64,000 nucleotides of DNA from Winogradskyella alexanderae (GCF_020166335.1 NZ_JAIUJR010000007.1:151255-215254), one strand, 5' to 3'. Numbered from the stretch's first letter, positions 1-8,954 are shown. The notes: generated by a model not told the origin, from the sequence alone. A program made the numbers and translations.

Positions 1-96
1 ATTGGTAATTTTTGATGGTTATTTTAACTTAATCAATAAACGGTTTATTGGCTTCAGAATGAATTACCTATTATTTACAAATATTATACTGTATTC

Positions 97-921
97 ATGC
101 TATACATTTGGTTTCTTATATACTTTACAATTCAGAAAACAATTTCGAATGAAGAAATAGCATTAGTTTCCTATGCAATCTTCATAATTTTTACTATTTC
201 CGTAGTATTTATAATCTTTTTCGTGACCTTTCAGCGTCGTAAAAACCAACTTTTGATGGATAAGATTAATCAGCAAAAGGCCTTTGACGAAGAATTGGCT
301 AAAACTCAACAAGAAATCCAGGAAGAAACCTTAAAACATGTTGGTAGAGAGTTGCATGACAATGTTGGGCAACTACTGGCCTTTGCGACCATGCAGTTAA
401 ATGCTGTAGAAAAGGTTTCAGATCAAACTATTCTGCCTAAAGTATCAAATGCTCAAGAGGCTTTGGCATCATCGTTAACAGAGGTTAGAGCACTATCGAA
501 GTCTTTAAATAATGATGTAATCCTTAATTCTGGTTTTGACACTGCTGTAAGTAATGAGATTAATAGGCTTAACAATTCAGGTTTAATTGAAGCATCTATA
601 AAAATAACAGGTAAGAAGGTGGATTTTGAAAACAACCAGGATGAAATAATGCTGTTTAGGATCTTACAAGAGTTCTTTTCAAATACACTAAAATATGCCA
701 GTGCGGAAAGGCTTGACGTTGAAATTAACTATTTAGATAACGTTCTTGTGATTAGCGCTGTTGATGATGGTGATGGATTTGAATTAAACAATGGACATAA
801 TGGGTCAGGGCTGATTAATATGAAGAAGCGTGCAGAATTGATTAACGCTGAACTTGAATTAACTTCAGAGCTTGATAATTTCACAAGACTAATGTTAAAA
901 TACCCTTATAGAATTAATTAG
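97..921 (+). CDS. Sensor histidine kinase, NarL/DesK type
   Basis: The 274-residue product is a membrane-anchored sensor kinase that should phosphorylate a LuxR-type response regulator. One clear membrane segment lies at about residues 25-46, followed by a coiled coil to about 80. The HisKA_3 dimerisation helix carries RELHDNVGQ with the phospho-acceptor His87. The ATPase part shows an N-box (FFSNTLKYA) and the G-box residues DDGDGF and GSGLINMKKR. There is no sizeable extracellular sensor domain. The ATG start is uncertain because the segment before residue 17 is hydrophobic and poorly typical of the family, and a later start is possible. No response regulator follows, and the gene overlaps the convergent pseudouridine synthase by 8 bp, so its partner lies upstream of the window or elsewhere. 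Confidence 0.85.
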   Translation: MLYIWFLIYFTIQKTISNEEIALVSYAIFIIFTISVVFIIFFVTFQRRKNQLLMDKINQQKAFDEELAKTQQEIQEETLKHVGRELHDNVGQLLAFATMQLNAVEKVSDQTILPKVSNAQEALASSLTEVRALSKSLNNDVILNSGFDTAVSNEINRLNNSGLIEASIKITGKKVDFENNQDEIMLFRILQEFFSNTLKYASAERLDVEINYLDNVLVISAVDDGDGFELNNGHNGSGLINMKKRAELINAELELTSELDNFTRLMLKYPYRIN

Positions 922-1618
922 AATCAGAGGCATTCCAAAGATTATCATCTGGTGTTGGAGCAACAATATTTATATGCTCCTTTTTTACTGGATGGATAAA
1001 TTGCAATCTTCTTGCATGTAAGCTGATACTAGCATCTTTGTTGCTTCTGTCATAACCATATTTTAAATCACCTTTTATCGGACAACCAATTGTTCCTAAT
1101 TGCGTTCTTATTTGGTGATGTCGTCCTGTTTCAAGATCTATTTCAAGCAAGAAAAAATTATCCAATGTCTTGATCACTTTGTAATGTAGAATCGCCTTTT
1201 TACTATCCCTAACTTCTTTCTTAAAGGCCGTTGACTTATTGTTTTTAGGATTTTTTCGTAACCAATGAATAAGAGTTCCCTCTGATTTTGGTGGTTTATT
1301 TTTTACAAGGGCCCAATAGGTTTTTTTAGCCTTTTTCTCGGCAAATAGCTTGTTGAGTCTTGGAAGAGCTTTACTGGTCCTGGCAAATAGAACAATACCT
1401 GTAGTTGGTCTATCTAAGCGGTGTACAACACCAAGATAAACATTACCAGGTTTGTTGTATTTTTCCTTTAAGTATTCTTTTACAACTTCAGAAAGCGGTT
1501 TATCACCAGTTCTGTCACCTTGTACTATGTCTCCCGGTCTTTTGTTTACAACAACGACGTGATTGTCTTCATATAAAACCTGAAGATTATCTTTATTAGA
1601 AAGTACCTTTGTATTCAA
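914..1618 (-). CDS. RluA-family pseudouridine synthase
   Basis: The 234-residue enzyme should isomerise specific uridines in rRNA or tRNA to pseudouridine. The family signature VHRLDRPTTGIVLFAR is present with the catalytic Asp at about residue 69, and the later motif GRHHQIRTQL is intact. There is no N-terminal S4 domain, which fits the short flavobacterial members of the family. The start lies only 6 nt downstream of the panB stop, so the two genes probably form one transcript read panB then this gene. The 3' end overlaps the convergent kinase gene by 8 bp. The exact RNA target cannot be read from the sequence. Confidence 0.92.
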   Translation of the reverse strand: MNTKVLSNKDNLQVLYEDNHVVVVNKRPGDIVQGDRTGDKPLSEVVKEYLKEKYNKPGNVYLGVVHRLDRPTTGIVLFARTSKALPRLNKLFAEKKAKKTYWALVKNKPPKSEGTLIHWLRKNPKNNKSTAFKKEVRDSKKAILHYKVIKTLDNFFLLEIDLETGRHHQIRTQLGTIGCPIKGDLKYGYDRSNKDASISLHARRLQFIHPVKKEHINIVAPTPDDNLWNASDSN

Positions 1619-1624
1619 CTATCT

Positions 1625-2443
1625 CTAATACTGTTCCTTTTCGTTAGGGAAGTCTTGAGATTTAACATCAGAGACGTATTGCCCAATGGCGCTCGTCATC
1701 TCCTCATATAAATTCATATATCGTCTTAGGAACCTTGGGTTGAACTCATGCGTCATACCTAACATGTCGTGTAATACTAAGACCTGACCATCAACACCAT
1801 CACCAGCTCCAATACCAATAACTGGAATGGAAATGCTCTCTGCTACTGCTCTAGCAAGTTTTGCTGGAATTTTTTCTAGAACTATAGCGAAACAGCCTGC
1901 TTTTTCGAGCATTAATGCATCTTCCTTGAGTTTTTGTGCTTCTTGTTCTTCCTTGGCCCTTACCGTATAAGTTCCAAACTTATAAATAGATTGTGGTGTA
2001 AGCCCAAGGTGTCCCATTACAGGAATGCCAGCATTTAAAATTCGTTTGATAGATTCTTTAATCTCTTTACCACCTTCGAGTTTAACAGCGTGTCCACCAC
2101 TTTCCTTCATAATACGAATAGCAGATCTCAAAGCTTCCTTTGGGTCACTTTGGTAGGTTCCAAAAGGTAAATCTACCACCACTAGTGCTCTGTCAATAGC
2201 TCTTATGACTGAAGAGGCATGGTAGATCATTTGGTCTAGAGTAATTGGTAAAGTTGTCTCGTGACCAGCCATAACATTACTTGCAGAATCACCCACTAAA
2301 ATCACATCAACTCCGGCGCCATCAACTATCTTCGCCATTGTGTAATCATATGCAGTTAGCATTGATATTTTTTCACCCTTAGATTTCATGTCTACCAAGG
2401 TCTTAACTGTAACTCGTTTATATTCTTTTTTAGCTATGGACAT
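1625..2443 (-). CDS. panB: 3-methyl-2-oxobutanoate hydroxymethyltransferase PanB
   Basis: PanB transfers a hydroxymethyl group from 5,10-methylene-tetrahydrofolate to alpha-ketoisovalerate, the first committed step of pantothenate and coenzyme A synthesis. The 272-residue length is normal. Visible family motifs are [17 protein letters not shown] near the N terminus, the metal-binding [10 protein letters not shown], the KLEGG segment and [11 protein letters not shown]. The ATG start is followed by a basic segment typical of the family. It is the first gene of a two-gene unit with the pseudouridine synthase downstream. The other pantothenate genes (panC, panD) are not in the window. I saw no exact TAnnTTTG promoter box just upstream. 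Confidence 0.97.
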   Translation of the reverse strand: MSIAKKEYKRVTVKTLVDMKSKGEKISMLTAYDYTMAKIVDGAGVDVILVGDSASNVMAGHETTLPITLDQMIYHASSVIRAIDRALVVVDLPFGTYQSDPKEALRSAIRIMKESGGHAVKLEGGKEIKESIKRILNAGIPVMGHLGLTPQSIYKFGTYTVRAKEEQEAQKLKEDALMLEKAGCFAIVLEKIPAKLARAVAESISIPVIGIGAGDGVDGQVLVLHDMLGMTHEFNPRFLRRYMNLYEEMTSAIGQYVSDVKSQDFPNEKEQY

Positions 2444-2544
2444 AATGTTTAAATTAGCAGTTGTAAAAATAAGGGTTTTGATAAACTTATTGGTAATAGT
2501 AAGTTAATTAACCTTATTTCCTTCTAACAAAAAAATCATTAAAA

Positions 2545-3003
2545 ATGAAAAAGCTAATCCTGGTCATTACTATTTGTTTTGGCATGAGCATAAATGCACA
2601 AGACGTTGAAATAGAAAATGTAAAATCTACAATCGATACATTTTTTGATGCCTTTCATAAACAAGATACAACTGCAATGAGAGCAATGGCCAAAGGTGAT
2701 ATTTTGATGCAATCCGTTTCCGTAAATAAGGAAGGTAAGACCGTCCTTAACGAGAATAGTTATAACGATTTTCTTAGAAATATTGCTAGCATCCCTGAGG
2801 ACAGGTCTTTTGAAGAAAAAATTCTTGATTATTCTATACAAATAGACGGTAAAATGGCAAATGCTTGGACGCCTTATGAGTTTTGGTATATGGAAAAATT
2901 AAGTCACTGCGGCGTAAATTCATTTCAGCTTATTAAGGAGGAAGACAACTGGAAAATTATTTACCTAGTAGACACAAGACGCAGAGAGGGATGTAGTGAA
3001 TAA
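2545..3003 (+). CDS. Secreted NTF2-like (SnoaL/DUF4440-like) protein
   Basis: The 152-residue protein starts with a cleavable signal peptide (MKKLILVITICFGMSINAQ), so it should reach the periplasm. The mature part looks like an NTF2-fold domain: a first helix with IDTFFDAFHKQDTTAMRAM, then alternating strands, ending in GVNSFQLIKEEDNWKIIYLVDTRR, the usual closing strands of this fold. NTF2-like proteins can be small enzymes or ligand binders; no catalytic residues can be assigned here. It stands alone, transcribed away from panB, and ends in a strong terminator shared with the convergent collagen-like lipoprotein gene. Confidence 0.75.
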   Translation: MKKLILVITICFGMSINAQDVEIENVKSTIDTFFDAFHKQDTTAMRAMAKGDILMQSVSVNKEGKTVLNENSYNDFLRNIASIPEDRSFEEKILDYSIQIDGKMANAWTPYEFWYMEKLSHCGVNSFQLIKEEDNWKIIYLVDTRRREGCSE

Positions 3004-3005
3004 AA

Positions 3006-3038
3006 AACAGTTTTGAATTATTTCAATTCAAAACTGTT
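3006..3038. terminator. Bidirectional intrinsic terminator
   Basis: A perfect 14-bp stem (3006-3019 with 3025-3038, beginning AACAGTTTTG) has a 5-nt loop and lies 2 bp after the stop of the NTF2-like gene. The convergent lipoprotein gene ends 21 bp beyond it. It is A/T-rich at both feet and can serve both genes. Confidence 0.8.
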
Positions 3039-3059
3039 AATAGAAAATATGTCTTCGTG

Positions 3060-3572
3060 TTAGCGTCTTGAAAACTCGGTAATACCAAATGCTTCCTGTA
3101 CAGCTTCTAAATTAGATATGTCTATCCTACCAACATTATCTGCTGGTACGACAACCACTCTAAAAACCTGAGCGTCAGTGTAGGAAGGATCTAACAGTGA
3201 AAAGTCCGTTGTTCCGTCAAGAAAAAAGCGAACATCAGTTTGTGTAAAATCATAATTATAAACCAGAACGCCATCATTAAAATATTCTGTCTGCGGTAAA
3301 AGGCGCCATACATCTTGACCATTGTCAACTTCCCATGAAATGTAAACTAAAGTTACATCGGTAGGTAATACGTTAAACCCATAAGGCTCAATGAACTCAT
3401 AATTATTTGCTGGCGTAAAATCCAAAACAATTTCAAAAGCAGATGATGCTATTACTTCACCATCCAAACCATTTAATCCGTCCCTTCCATCAAATCCTGG
3501 AGGACCTTGTGGCCCTTCACAAGCCAAAAATAATAATGTAAATACTGTAAAAAAGGATACTAATTTTCTCAT
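3060..3572 (-). CDS. Lipoprotein with short collagen-like Gly-X-Y stretch
   Basis: I place the start at 3572 (MRKLVSFFTVFTLLFLAC) because it gives a perfect lipoprotein signal with the lipobox ending LAC; an in-frame upstream codon at 3614 would add a non-signal extension. Right after the lipidated Cys comes a short run of Gly-X-Y triplets (GPQGPPGFDGRDGLNGLDG), then about 130 residues of predicted beta structure rich in aromatic and acidic residues. Such collagen-like lipoproteins are common in flavobacteria and have no established function. The gene ends at the shared terminator; its promoter region faces the dnaK operator region, so the two could be co-regulated. Confidence 0.8.
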   Translation of the reverse strand: MRKLVSFFTVFTLLFLACEGPQGPPGFDGRDGLNGLDGEVIASSAFEIVLDFTPANNYEFIEPYGFNVLPTDVTLVYISWEVDNGQDVWRLLPQTEYFNDGVLVYNYDFTQTDVRFFLDGTTDFSLLDPSYTDAQVFRVVVVPADNVGRIDISNLEAVQEAFGITEFSRR

Positions 3573-3650
3573 AATAACTAATGTTTTTAAGTTGTATAAC
3601 AAAGCCTGTACCAAAGTAAAGCATTATTGATTTTATTTTTTAAACTTTGG

Positions 3651-3678
3651 TATGACATCATGTCATATTTTTTGACAT
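3651..3678. promoter_or_regulatory. TGACAT palindrome and third half-site upstream of dnaK
   Basis: A 17-nt odd-centred palindrome at 3651-3667 (TATGACAT, central C, ATGTCATA) is followed 5 bp later by a third TGACAT at 3673-3678. It lies 67-94 bp before the dnaK start and in the gap to the divergent lipoprotein gene. It is not the CIRCE/HrcA operator. A TGG-N8-TTGA arrangement at 3678-3692 has the GG-to-G spacing of a sigma-54 site but has GA where GC is expected. Confidence 0.5.
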
Positions 3679-3744
3679 GGCATAATCCTTGACTTATTGA
3701 AAGCGAGTTTAAAATATAAAATCAACAAAACACAAATAAATATT

Positions 3745-5649
3745 ATGAGTAAGATTATTGGAATAGATTTAGGAACAACCAACTCTTGCGTTTCAGTAAT
3801 GGAGGGTAATGAGCCTGTGGTAATACCTAATGCAGAGGGTAAACGCACCACACCTTCAGTAATCGCTTTCGTTGAAGGTGGTGAAATTAAAGTTGGTGAT
3901 CCGGCAAAAAGACAAGCTGTTACCAATCCCCAAAAAACGGTTTATTCGATAAAACGTTTTATGGGTAATAAATATTCGGAATCTAAAAACGAAGCAGAAC
4001 GCGTACCATATAAAGTAGTAAAAGGAGATAACGATACACCTCGAGTAGATATTGATGGTCGTTTATACACACCACAAGAATTATCTGCAATGATTCTTCA
4101 GAAAATGAAGAAAACAGCCGAGGATTATTTAGGTGCAGATGTTACAAGAGCGGTAATTACAGTACCAGCTTATTTTAACGATGCACAACGTCAAGCTACA
4201 AAAGAAGCAGGTGAAATTGCTGGTTTAAAAGTAGAACGAATTATCAATGAGCCTACTGCAGCTGCACTAGCCTATGGTTTGGATAAGAAAGGTCAGGATC
4301 AAAAAATAGTTGTATTTGACTTTGGTGGTGGCACACATGATGTATCTATCCTTGAATTAGGAGACGGTGTATTTGAAGTACTATCCACAGATGGTGACAC
4401 ACATTTAGGTGGTGATGATGTAGACGAAAGAATTATCGATTGGTTGGCTGAAGAGTTTATTAAAGACGAAGACATGGATTTGCGTAAAGATCCTATGGCG
4501 TTACAACGTCTTAAAGAAGCTGCCGAAAAGGCGAAGATAGAATTATCATCTTCATCTCAAACTGAGATTAATTTACCATACGTCACTGCAACTGCGAGCG
4601 GACCTAAGCATTTGGTACGTACATTATCTCGTAGCAAATTTGAACAATTAATTGACGATTTAGTAAAACGTACTATAGAGCCATGTGCTTCTGCTCTAAA
4701 AGCGGCAGGTTTATCTAAGAGTGATATTGACGAAATTATTTTAGTTGGTGGTTCTACACGTATCCCAGCAGTACAGGCTGCAGTGGAAAAATTCTTTGGA
4801 AAAACGCCAAGTAAAGGTGTAAATCCAGATGAGGTTGTTTCTTTAGGAGCAGGTATCCAAGGTGGTGTATTAACGGGTGATGTAAAAGACGTTCTCTTAT
4901 TAGATGTTACACCATTGTCACTAGGAATCGAAACTATGGGTAATGTAATGACTAAGTTGATTGAGGCAAACACTACAATTCCGACTAAAAAATCCCAAGT
5001 GTTCTCAACGGCAGCAGACAACCAGCCTTCAGTAGAAATTCATGTACTGCAAGGTGAGCGTCCAATGGCTGCAGATAACAAAACAATTGGTCGTTTCCAT
5101 TTAGATGGAATTCCGCCAGCAAAAAGAGGTGTACCTCAAATTGAAGTTACTTTTGATATTGATGCCAACGGTATTATTAAAGTATCGGCAACAGATAAGG
5201 CAACAGGAAAATCTCAAGATATAAGAATTGAAGCTTCTTCTGGTTTAACTGAGGAAGAAATAGCAAAAATGAAGGCTGAAGCAGAAGCTAATGCTGAAGC
5301 AGACGCAAAGGCTAAGGAAACTGCCGAAAAATTAAATCAGGCAGATGCTATGATTTTCCAAACAGAAAGCCAGTTATCTGAATTTGGAGATAAGCTGTCA
5401 GATGATAAGAAAAAGCCAATTGAAGATGCTTTAGAAGAGCTGAAGAAAGCTTATGAGACAAAGGATATCGCTGTTATAGAACCGGCTTTAGAGAAAATCA
5501 ATGAAGCCTGGAAAGTAGCTAGTGAGGAAATGTATAAGGCACAAGCTGAAGCGCAACAAGGTGGTGCTCAACCAGGTCCTGATGCAAGTCAAAGTGACGC
5601 AGGTGAGACTAACGATGTTGAAGATGTAGACTTTGAAGAAGTGAAGTAA
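3745..5649 (+). CDS. dnaK: Molecular chaperone DnaK (Hsp70)
   Basis: The 634-residue protein is the ATP-driven Hsp70 chaperone, working with DnaJ and GrpE to fold and disaggregate proteins. The start at 3745 gives [21 protein letters not shown], the canonical Hsp70 N terminus; an in-frame ATG at 3697 would add 16 residues unlike the family. The phosphate-2 region reads [17 protein letters not shown], with His where most bacteria have Phe, as is usual in Bacteroidota. The linker [17 protein letters not shown] and the substrate domain follow, then a C-terminal lid rich in Ala, Glu and Lys ending in EDVDFEEVK. dnaJ and grpE are not adjacent. An operator-like cluster lies upstream and an intrinsic terminator follows. 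Confidence 0.98.
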   Translation: MSKIIGIDLGTTNSCVSVMEGNEPVVIPNAEGKRTTPSVIAFVEGGEIKVGDPAKRQAVTNPQKTVYSIKRFMGNKYSESKNEAERVPYKVVKGDNDTPRVDIDGRLYTPQELSAMILQKMKKTAEDYLGADVTRAVITVPAYFNDAQRQATKEAGEIAGLKVERIINEPTAAALAYGLDKKGQDQKIVVFDFGGGTHDVSILELGDGVFEVLSTDGDTHLGGDDVDERIIDWLAEEFIKDEDMDLRKDPMALQRLKEAAEKAKIELSSSSQTEINLPYVTATASGPKHLVRTLSRSKFEQLIDDLVKRTIEPCASALKAAGLSKSDIDEIILVGGSTRIPAVQAAVEKFFGKTPSKGVNPDEVVSLGAGIQGGVLTGDVKDVLLLDVTPLSLGIETMGNVMTKLIEANTTIPTKKSQVFSTAADNQPSVEIHVLQGERPMAADNKTIGRFHLDGIPPAKRGVPQIEVTFDIDANGIIKVSATDKATGKSQDIRIEASSGLTEEEIAKMKAEAEANAEADAKAKETAEKLNQADAMIFQTESQLSEFGDKLSDDKKKPIEDALEELKKAYETKDIAVIEPALEKINEAWKVASEEMYKAQAEAQQGGAQPGPDASQSDAGETNDVEDVDFEEVK

Positions 5650-5670
5650 AACTTCATAATTAAAAATTTT

Positions 5671-5700
5671 AAAAAACCCAGCTAAAGTGCTGGGTTTTTT
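5671..5700 (+). terminator. Intrinsic terminator of dnaK
   Basis: A 12-bp perfect stem (AAAAAACCCAGC at 5671-5682 with its complement at 5689-5700), 6-nt loop and T-run lies 21 bp after the dnaK stop. Confidence 0.9.
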
Positions 5701-5739
5701 TGTTGTAAAGGGACCTTTCTGTTTATCTTAGAAAATTAT

Positions 5740-6966
5740 ATGACGATAGAAAGACGGTACATATCTGAAGCACCAAAAAATCTGGCGGTTAAACTAAATG
5801 CGAAAGGCGAACAATCTGTAGTCAAGGGGCATCCTTGGGTTTTTTCAAACAGTATCGTAAAAATATCAGACAATCCAAAAACAGGTGATTTAGCTATAAT
5901 TTTTAGTAAGAACAAGAATAAAGTTATAGGGATAGGACTTTATGATGCAGATTCTCCAATTCGTATTAAACTTATACATAGCTCAAATATTAAAGCAGAA
6001 ATCAATGCAGAATTCTTTGATGATAAGATTAAAAGTGCTTTTAAGCAAAGAAATAGACTACTTCAAACACCAACCAATAGCTACCGTCTGCTATTTGGTG
6101 AAAATGATGGATTCCCTGGTTTAATTGTAGATGTTTACAATAAGGTCATTGTTGTTAAACTTTATTCTAGGATATGGTTACCTTATTTAAACAATATTTT
6201 TAGGAGTCTTTTAGAAACTTCAAAAGCGAAAACTATTGTTTTAAGATTAAGCAGAAGTCTTCAGGATAATGATAATTTAAAGCTCGTGGATGGCGAAGTG
6301 ATTTACGGCGATCTAGAAAATGAAGTTGTATATTTCATAGAGCATGGTGTAAATTTTTCGGCAAATGTTATAAAAGGTCATAAAACGGGATACTTTTTAG
6401 ATCACCGAGAAAATAGAAGGAGGGTAGGCAAGTTAAGCAAAGGGAAAGTGGTATTAGATGTATTCTCCTATGCTGGTGGTTTTTCTGTACATGCACTCGC
6501 AAATGAGGCTAGGGAAGTAACAAGTGTAGATATTAGTAAACAAGCTCTGAATCTCGCTAGAGAAAATGCCAGGCTCAATGACTTTACAGGAGTTCACAAG
6601 ACCATTTCGGGCGATGCATTTAAAGTGTTAGAGAATTTGCTAGAACAAGGAAAAAGTTATGACCTTGTTGTTATTGACCCTCCGAGTTTTGCGAAGCAAA
6701 AGTCTGAAATAGAACTAGCTAAGAAAAAGTATCTGCAACTAGCGCTACTAGGTGAGAGGCTTACGGATAAGAATGGTATATTAGTTTTGGCTTCGTGTTC
6801 ATCAAGAATTACGGCCCAAGCGTTTTTCGATATTAACCATCAAGCTTTAAAGTCTATTAATCGAAAGTTTAAACGTATTGATAAAACCTTACATGATATA
6901 GACCATCCAGTTACATTCCCTGAGGGTGCTTATTTAAAATGTGGCTACTACAAATTCGACACATAA
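5740..6966 (+). CDS. Class I SAM-dependent rRNA methyltransferase, RlmI-like
   Basis: The 408-residue enzyme resembles the RlmI/RlmK family, which makes 5-methylcytosine in 23S rRNA. An N-terminal PUA RNA-binding domain (about residues 1-95; GHPWVFSNSI is typical) precedes an EEHEE-like linker and a Rossmann methyltransferase domain with motif I VLDVFSYAGGFSVHALA and motif IV DPPSFAKQ. The catalytic-side Cys lies in VLASCSSRI. Length matches E. coli RlmI. It is monocistronic, between the dnaK terminator and its own hairpin terminator. The rRNA target is inferred from the family only. Confidence 0.92.
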   Translation: MTIERRYISEAPKNLAVKLNAKGEQSVVKGHPWVFSNSIVKISDNPKTGDLAIIFSKNKNKVIGIGLYDADSPIRIKLIHSSNIKAEINAEFFDDKIKSAFKQRNRLLQTPTNSYRLLFGENDGFPGLIVDVYNKVIVVKLYSRIWLPYLNNIFRSLLETSKAKTIVLRLSRSLQDNDNLKLVDGEVIYGDLENEVVYFIEHGVNFSANVIKGHKTGYFLDHRENRRRVGKLSKGKVVLDVFSYAGGFSVHALANEAREVTSVDISKQALNLARENARLNDFTGVHKTISGDAFKVLENLLEQGKSYDLVVIDPPSFAKQKSEIELAKKKYLQLALLGERLTDKNGILVLASCSSRITAQAFFDINHQALKSINRKFKRIDKTLHDIDHPVTFPEGAYLKCGYYKFDT

Positions 6967-6967
6967 A

Positions 6968-6995
6968 AAAGGCCCACTATTTTAACTGGGCCTTT
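6968..6995. terminator. Bidirectional intrinsic terminator
   Basis: A 9-bp stem (AAAGGCCCA at 6968-6976, complement at 6987-6995) with a 10-nt loop follows the methyltransferase stop by 1 nt and lies 13 bp from the end of the convergent secreted-protein gene. Confidence 0.8.
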
Positions 6996-7008
6996 GAAGT
7001 TTTACATA

Positions 7009-7509
7009 CTACATAAAATCACCTTTTTCAGTTATCTTAACTTTCATTTTTTTGTTGCCATTTTCAAGTCTTACCTTGTAAAATTTATCAGTGATTTCGT
7101 TCATGTAGTGAAAATTAACTCTGTAAACATCACCTACAGCGATCCAATTTGGGAATCGCTCAGCAATTGCTTCTCTAACAGCAATTGGTAGTTTAATGTC
7201 TTTATACTTTTCAATAGTTCTAATGAGCTTTCCATTTTTATCGTAAGCCGCCAATATTTTACCATCTGGAATGTAGAAAGAAATATTATATGTGGCATAC
7301 TCATCGTTGTAAAACTCTGAACTCTTAAGATCAAACATTGCAACTTTTTCTTGCAACATTTTTACTGAAATCGGCGTGTCATCAGAATCGACAGAACTCA
7401 AATATTTGTAGTTCACGGCCGTAATTTCAATTTCAGGTAATTCAATAACCTGTGCAAATACTTGACCACTAAATGCTAGTAGAAGTAAATAAATAGATAG
7501 CTTTTTCAT
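7009..7509 (-). CDS. Secreted protein of unknown function
   Basis: The 166-residue protein has a signal peptide (MKKLSIYLLLLAFSGQVFAQ) and so is exported. I do not recognise the mature part with certainty. It carries an N-terminal strand-rich segment (VIELPEIEITAVNYKYLSSVDS) and then a repeat-like unit, SFYIPDGKILAAYDKNGKLIRTIEKYKDIKLPIAVREAIAERFPNW, which resembles PepSY-like or BLF-type beta-lactamase-inhibitor-like periplasmic proteins, where strands are followed by a helix ending in FP-W. The closing IVFYKVRLENGNKKMKVKITEKG-type strand also fits. It is monocistronic and divergent from the nitronate monooxygenase gene across a palindromic region. Confidence 0.6.
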   Translation of the reverse strand: MKKLSIYLLLLAFSGQVFAQVIELPEIEITAVNYKYLSSVDSDDTPISVKMLQEKVAMFDLKSSEFYNDEYATYNISFYIPDGKILAAYDKNGKLIRTIEKYKDIKLPIAVREAIAERFPNWIAVGDVYRVNFHYMNEITDKFYKVRLENGNKKMKVKITEKGDFM

Positions 7510-7607
7510 GTTTGTGCTTTTTATGGTTAATAGCCTAAATATAAGATGGTTAATTAAATCTCAAAATGATGTAGGTCAGTATTTGATAAATATTCAAAAG
7601 TTAGTAA

Positions 7608-7627
7608 TTATTATGCATGCATAATAA
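7608..7627. promoter_or_regulatory. Perfect 20-bp palindrome overlapping promoter
   Basis: TTATTATGCATGCATAATAA is an exact even palindrome whose right edge is 7 bp before the -7 box at 7635-7642, so it covers the -33 region of the nitronate monooxygenase promoter. The geometry suggests a repressor operator for a dimeric helix-turn-helix regulator. The divergent secreted-protein gene starts 98 bp away. Confidence 0.5.
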
Positions 7628-7634
7628 AATTTTC

Positions 7635-7642
7635 TATATTTG
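7635..7642 (+). promoter_or_regulatory. -7 box TATATTTG
   Basis: Exact match to the Bacteroidota TAnnTTTG box, 16 nt before the ATG of the nitronate monooxygenase gene. Confidence 0.6.
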
Positions 7643-7658
7643 ACAAAGCTATTTTTTT

Positions 7659-8609
7659 ATGAAAACCAAGCTCACCGAATTACTTAACATAAAATATCCA
7701 ATCATTCAGGCTCCAATGTTTTTAGTGTCTAATGTTGCAATGGTTTCAGAAGCGATGAGCTCGGGAATCGCAGGTTGTATTCCGGCATTAAATTATAGAA
7801 CACTTGATGAATTGCGAAATGCCATAAGATCATTAAAAGATAATAAGGTAGAAGGAGGGTCCTATGGTTTTAATTTAATTGTGAACAAGTCCAATGTAAA
7901 GTATAAAGGACAACTGGAAGTACTATGTGAAGAAGGGTGTGATTTTATTATTACTTCACTTGGAAGTCCTGAAGAAACAATTAGACAAGCTCATAAAGCA
8001 GGTATAAAAGTCTTTTGTGATGTTACAGACTTGAAGTTTGCAAGAAAAGTTGAGGATTTGGGAGCCGATGCACTTATTGCCGTGAATAATGAAGCTGGAG
8101 GGCATAGAGGCAATTTATCACCAGAAGAATTAATAAGGCAATTAAAAGATAATTGTAGTATACCCGTTATTTCTGCAGGGGGAGTAGGCTGCAAAGCAGA
8201 TATTGACGAAATGATAAGTTATGGAGCAGAAGGTGTATCTGTTGGAAGTCCTTTCATTGCATCTGTAGAAGCCAATGTAACAGAAGAATATAAACAAGCC
8301 TGTGTTAATTATGGCGCTAATGATATTGTTGTGACAGAACGTATATCTGGTACGCCTTGTACGGTAATTAACACACCTTATGTTCAAAAAATAGGAACAA
8401 AGGCCACCTGGATAGAGAATTTATTTAATAAAAACAGAAAGCTTAAAAAATGGGTTAAGATGATTCGCTTTTCAATAGGAATGAAGGCAACAGAAAAAGC
8501 CGCCAAGAAGGCTACCTACAAAACAGTTTGGGTTGCAGGTCCAAGTATAGAGCACACTAATGCTATTCTACCCACTAAGAAAATAATTGAGCGCTTAATC
8601 ACCAATTGA
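7659..8609 (+). CDS. Nitronate monooxygenase / NAD(P)H-dependent flavin oxidoreductase
   Basis: The 316-residue FMN-dependent TIM-barrel enzyme belongs to the 2-nitropropane dioxygenase family, which oxidises alkyl nitronates; some members are instead enoyl-ACP reductases of the FabK type. Family features are KYPIIQAPMFLVSNV at the N terminus, VNNEAGGHRG in the middle and the phosphate-binding VISAGGVGCKADIDEMISYGAEGVSVGSPFIAS. The role in nitronate detoxification is inferred; the exact substrate cannot be read. It has its own promoter with a palindromic operator-like site. The last 15 bp overlap the convergent small-protein gene. Confidence 0.85.
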   Translation: MKTKLTELLNIKYPIIQAPMFLVSNVAMVSEAMSSGIAGCIPALNYRTLDELRNAIRSLKDNKVEGGSYGFNLIVNKSNVKYKGQLEVLCEEGCDFIITSLGSPEETIRQAHKAGIKVFCDVTDLKFARKVEDLGADALIAVNNEAGGHRGNLSPEELIRQLKDNCSIPVISAGGVGCKADIDEMISYGAEGVSVGSPFIASVEANVTEEYKQACVNYGANDIVVTERISGTPCTVINTPYVQKIGTKATWIENLFNKNRKLKKWVKMIRFSIGMKATEKAAKKATYKTVWVAGPSIEHTNAILPTKKIIERLITN

Positions 8610-8954
8610 TTTTGCAAGAGCTCGTTTTTTCTTTTTTCTTTTACCTGTAAAAATATTAATCGTATAGCTTGCCACTAGGCCACCAGAAAAAGTTGCTACA
8701 GCCTCACCAGTGTCAAACCTTCCATCTATAATATAACCATCATATACTTCTTTGGCCAAACCAACAAAACCAGCTGTTGCCAAGCTAAACCAAAATGCTT
8801 TTTTCTTATTTTGAGTTTTGTTATATACGATTGTATAAGTAGCTCCTGAAATAACTGCACCAACTCCAAAATGGGCCATATCATCCGATGAAATAAATTG
8901 CGCATGTATTGTATTAATAAAAGCAAGAGAAATAATTGAGACAAAGATTTTCAT
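8595..8954 (-). CDS. Small exported membrane-associated protein (unknown)
   Basis: The 119-residue protein begins with a signal-like segment (MKIFVSIISLAFINTIHAQF). The rest contains DDMAHFGVGAVISGATYTIVY, a second hydrophobic stretch FWFSLATAGFVGLAKEVYDGYI, a DTGEAVATFSGGLVASYTINI segment and a strongly basic tail (GKRKKKKR). The H-F-G-V-G, G-KE and D-GE-A spacing resembles the YfiM/DUF2279-like lipoprotein-type families, in which these polar residues within helices are conserved. No function is established. Its stop lies 15 bp inside the convergent monooxygenase gene, with no terminator between. Confidence 0.6.
   Translation of the reverse strand: MKIFVSIISLAFINTIHAQFISSDDMAHFGVGAVISGATYTIVYNKTQNKKKAFWFSLATAGFVGLAKEVYDGYIIDGRFDTGEAVATFSGGLVASYTINIFTGKRKKKKRALAKSIGD

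Noticed and set aside
3678..3692. A sigma-54 promoter for dnaK (TGG-N8-TTGA)
   Set aside because: The spacing fits but the invariant GC of the -12 element is GA. Kept as a remark in the operator entry, not as a promoter call.
4306..4360. Mutated ATP-binding motif in DnaK (GGGTHD for GGGTFD)
   Set aside because: His at this position is usual in DnaK of Bacteroidota, so it is not a defect.
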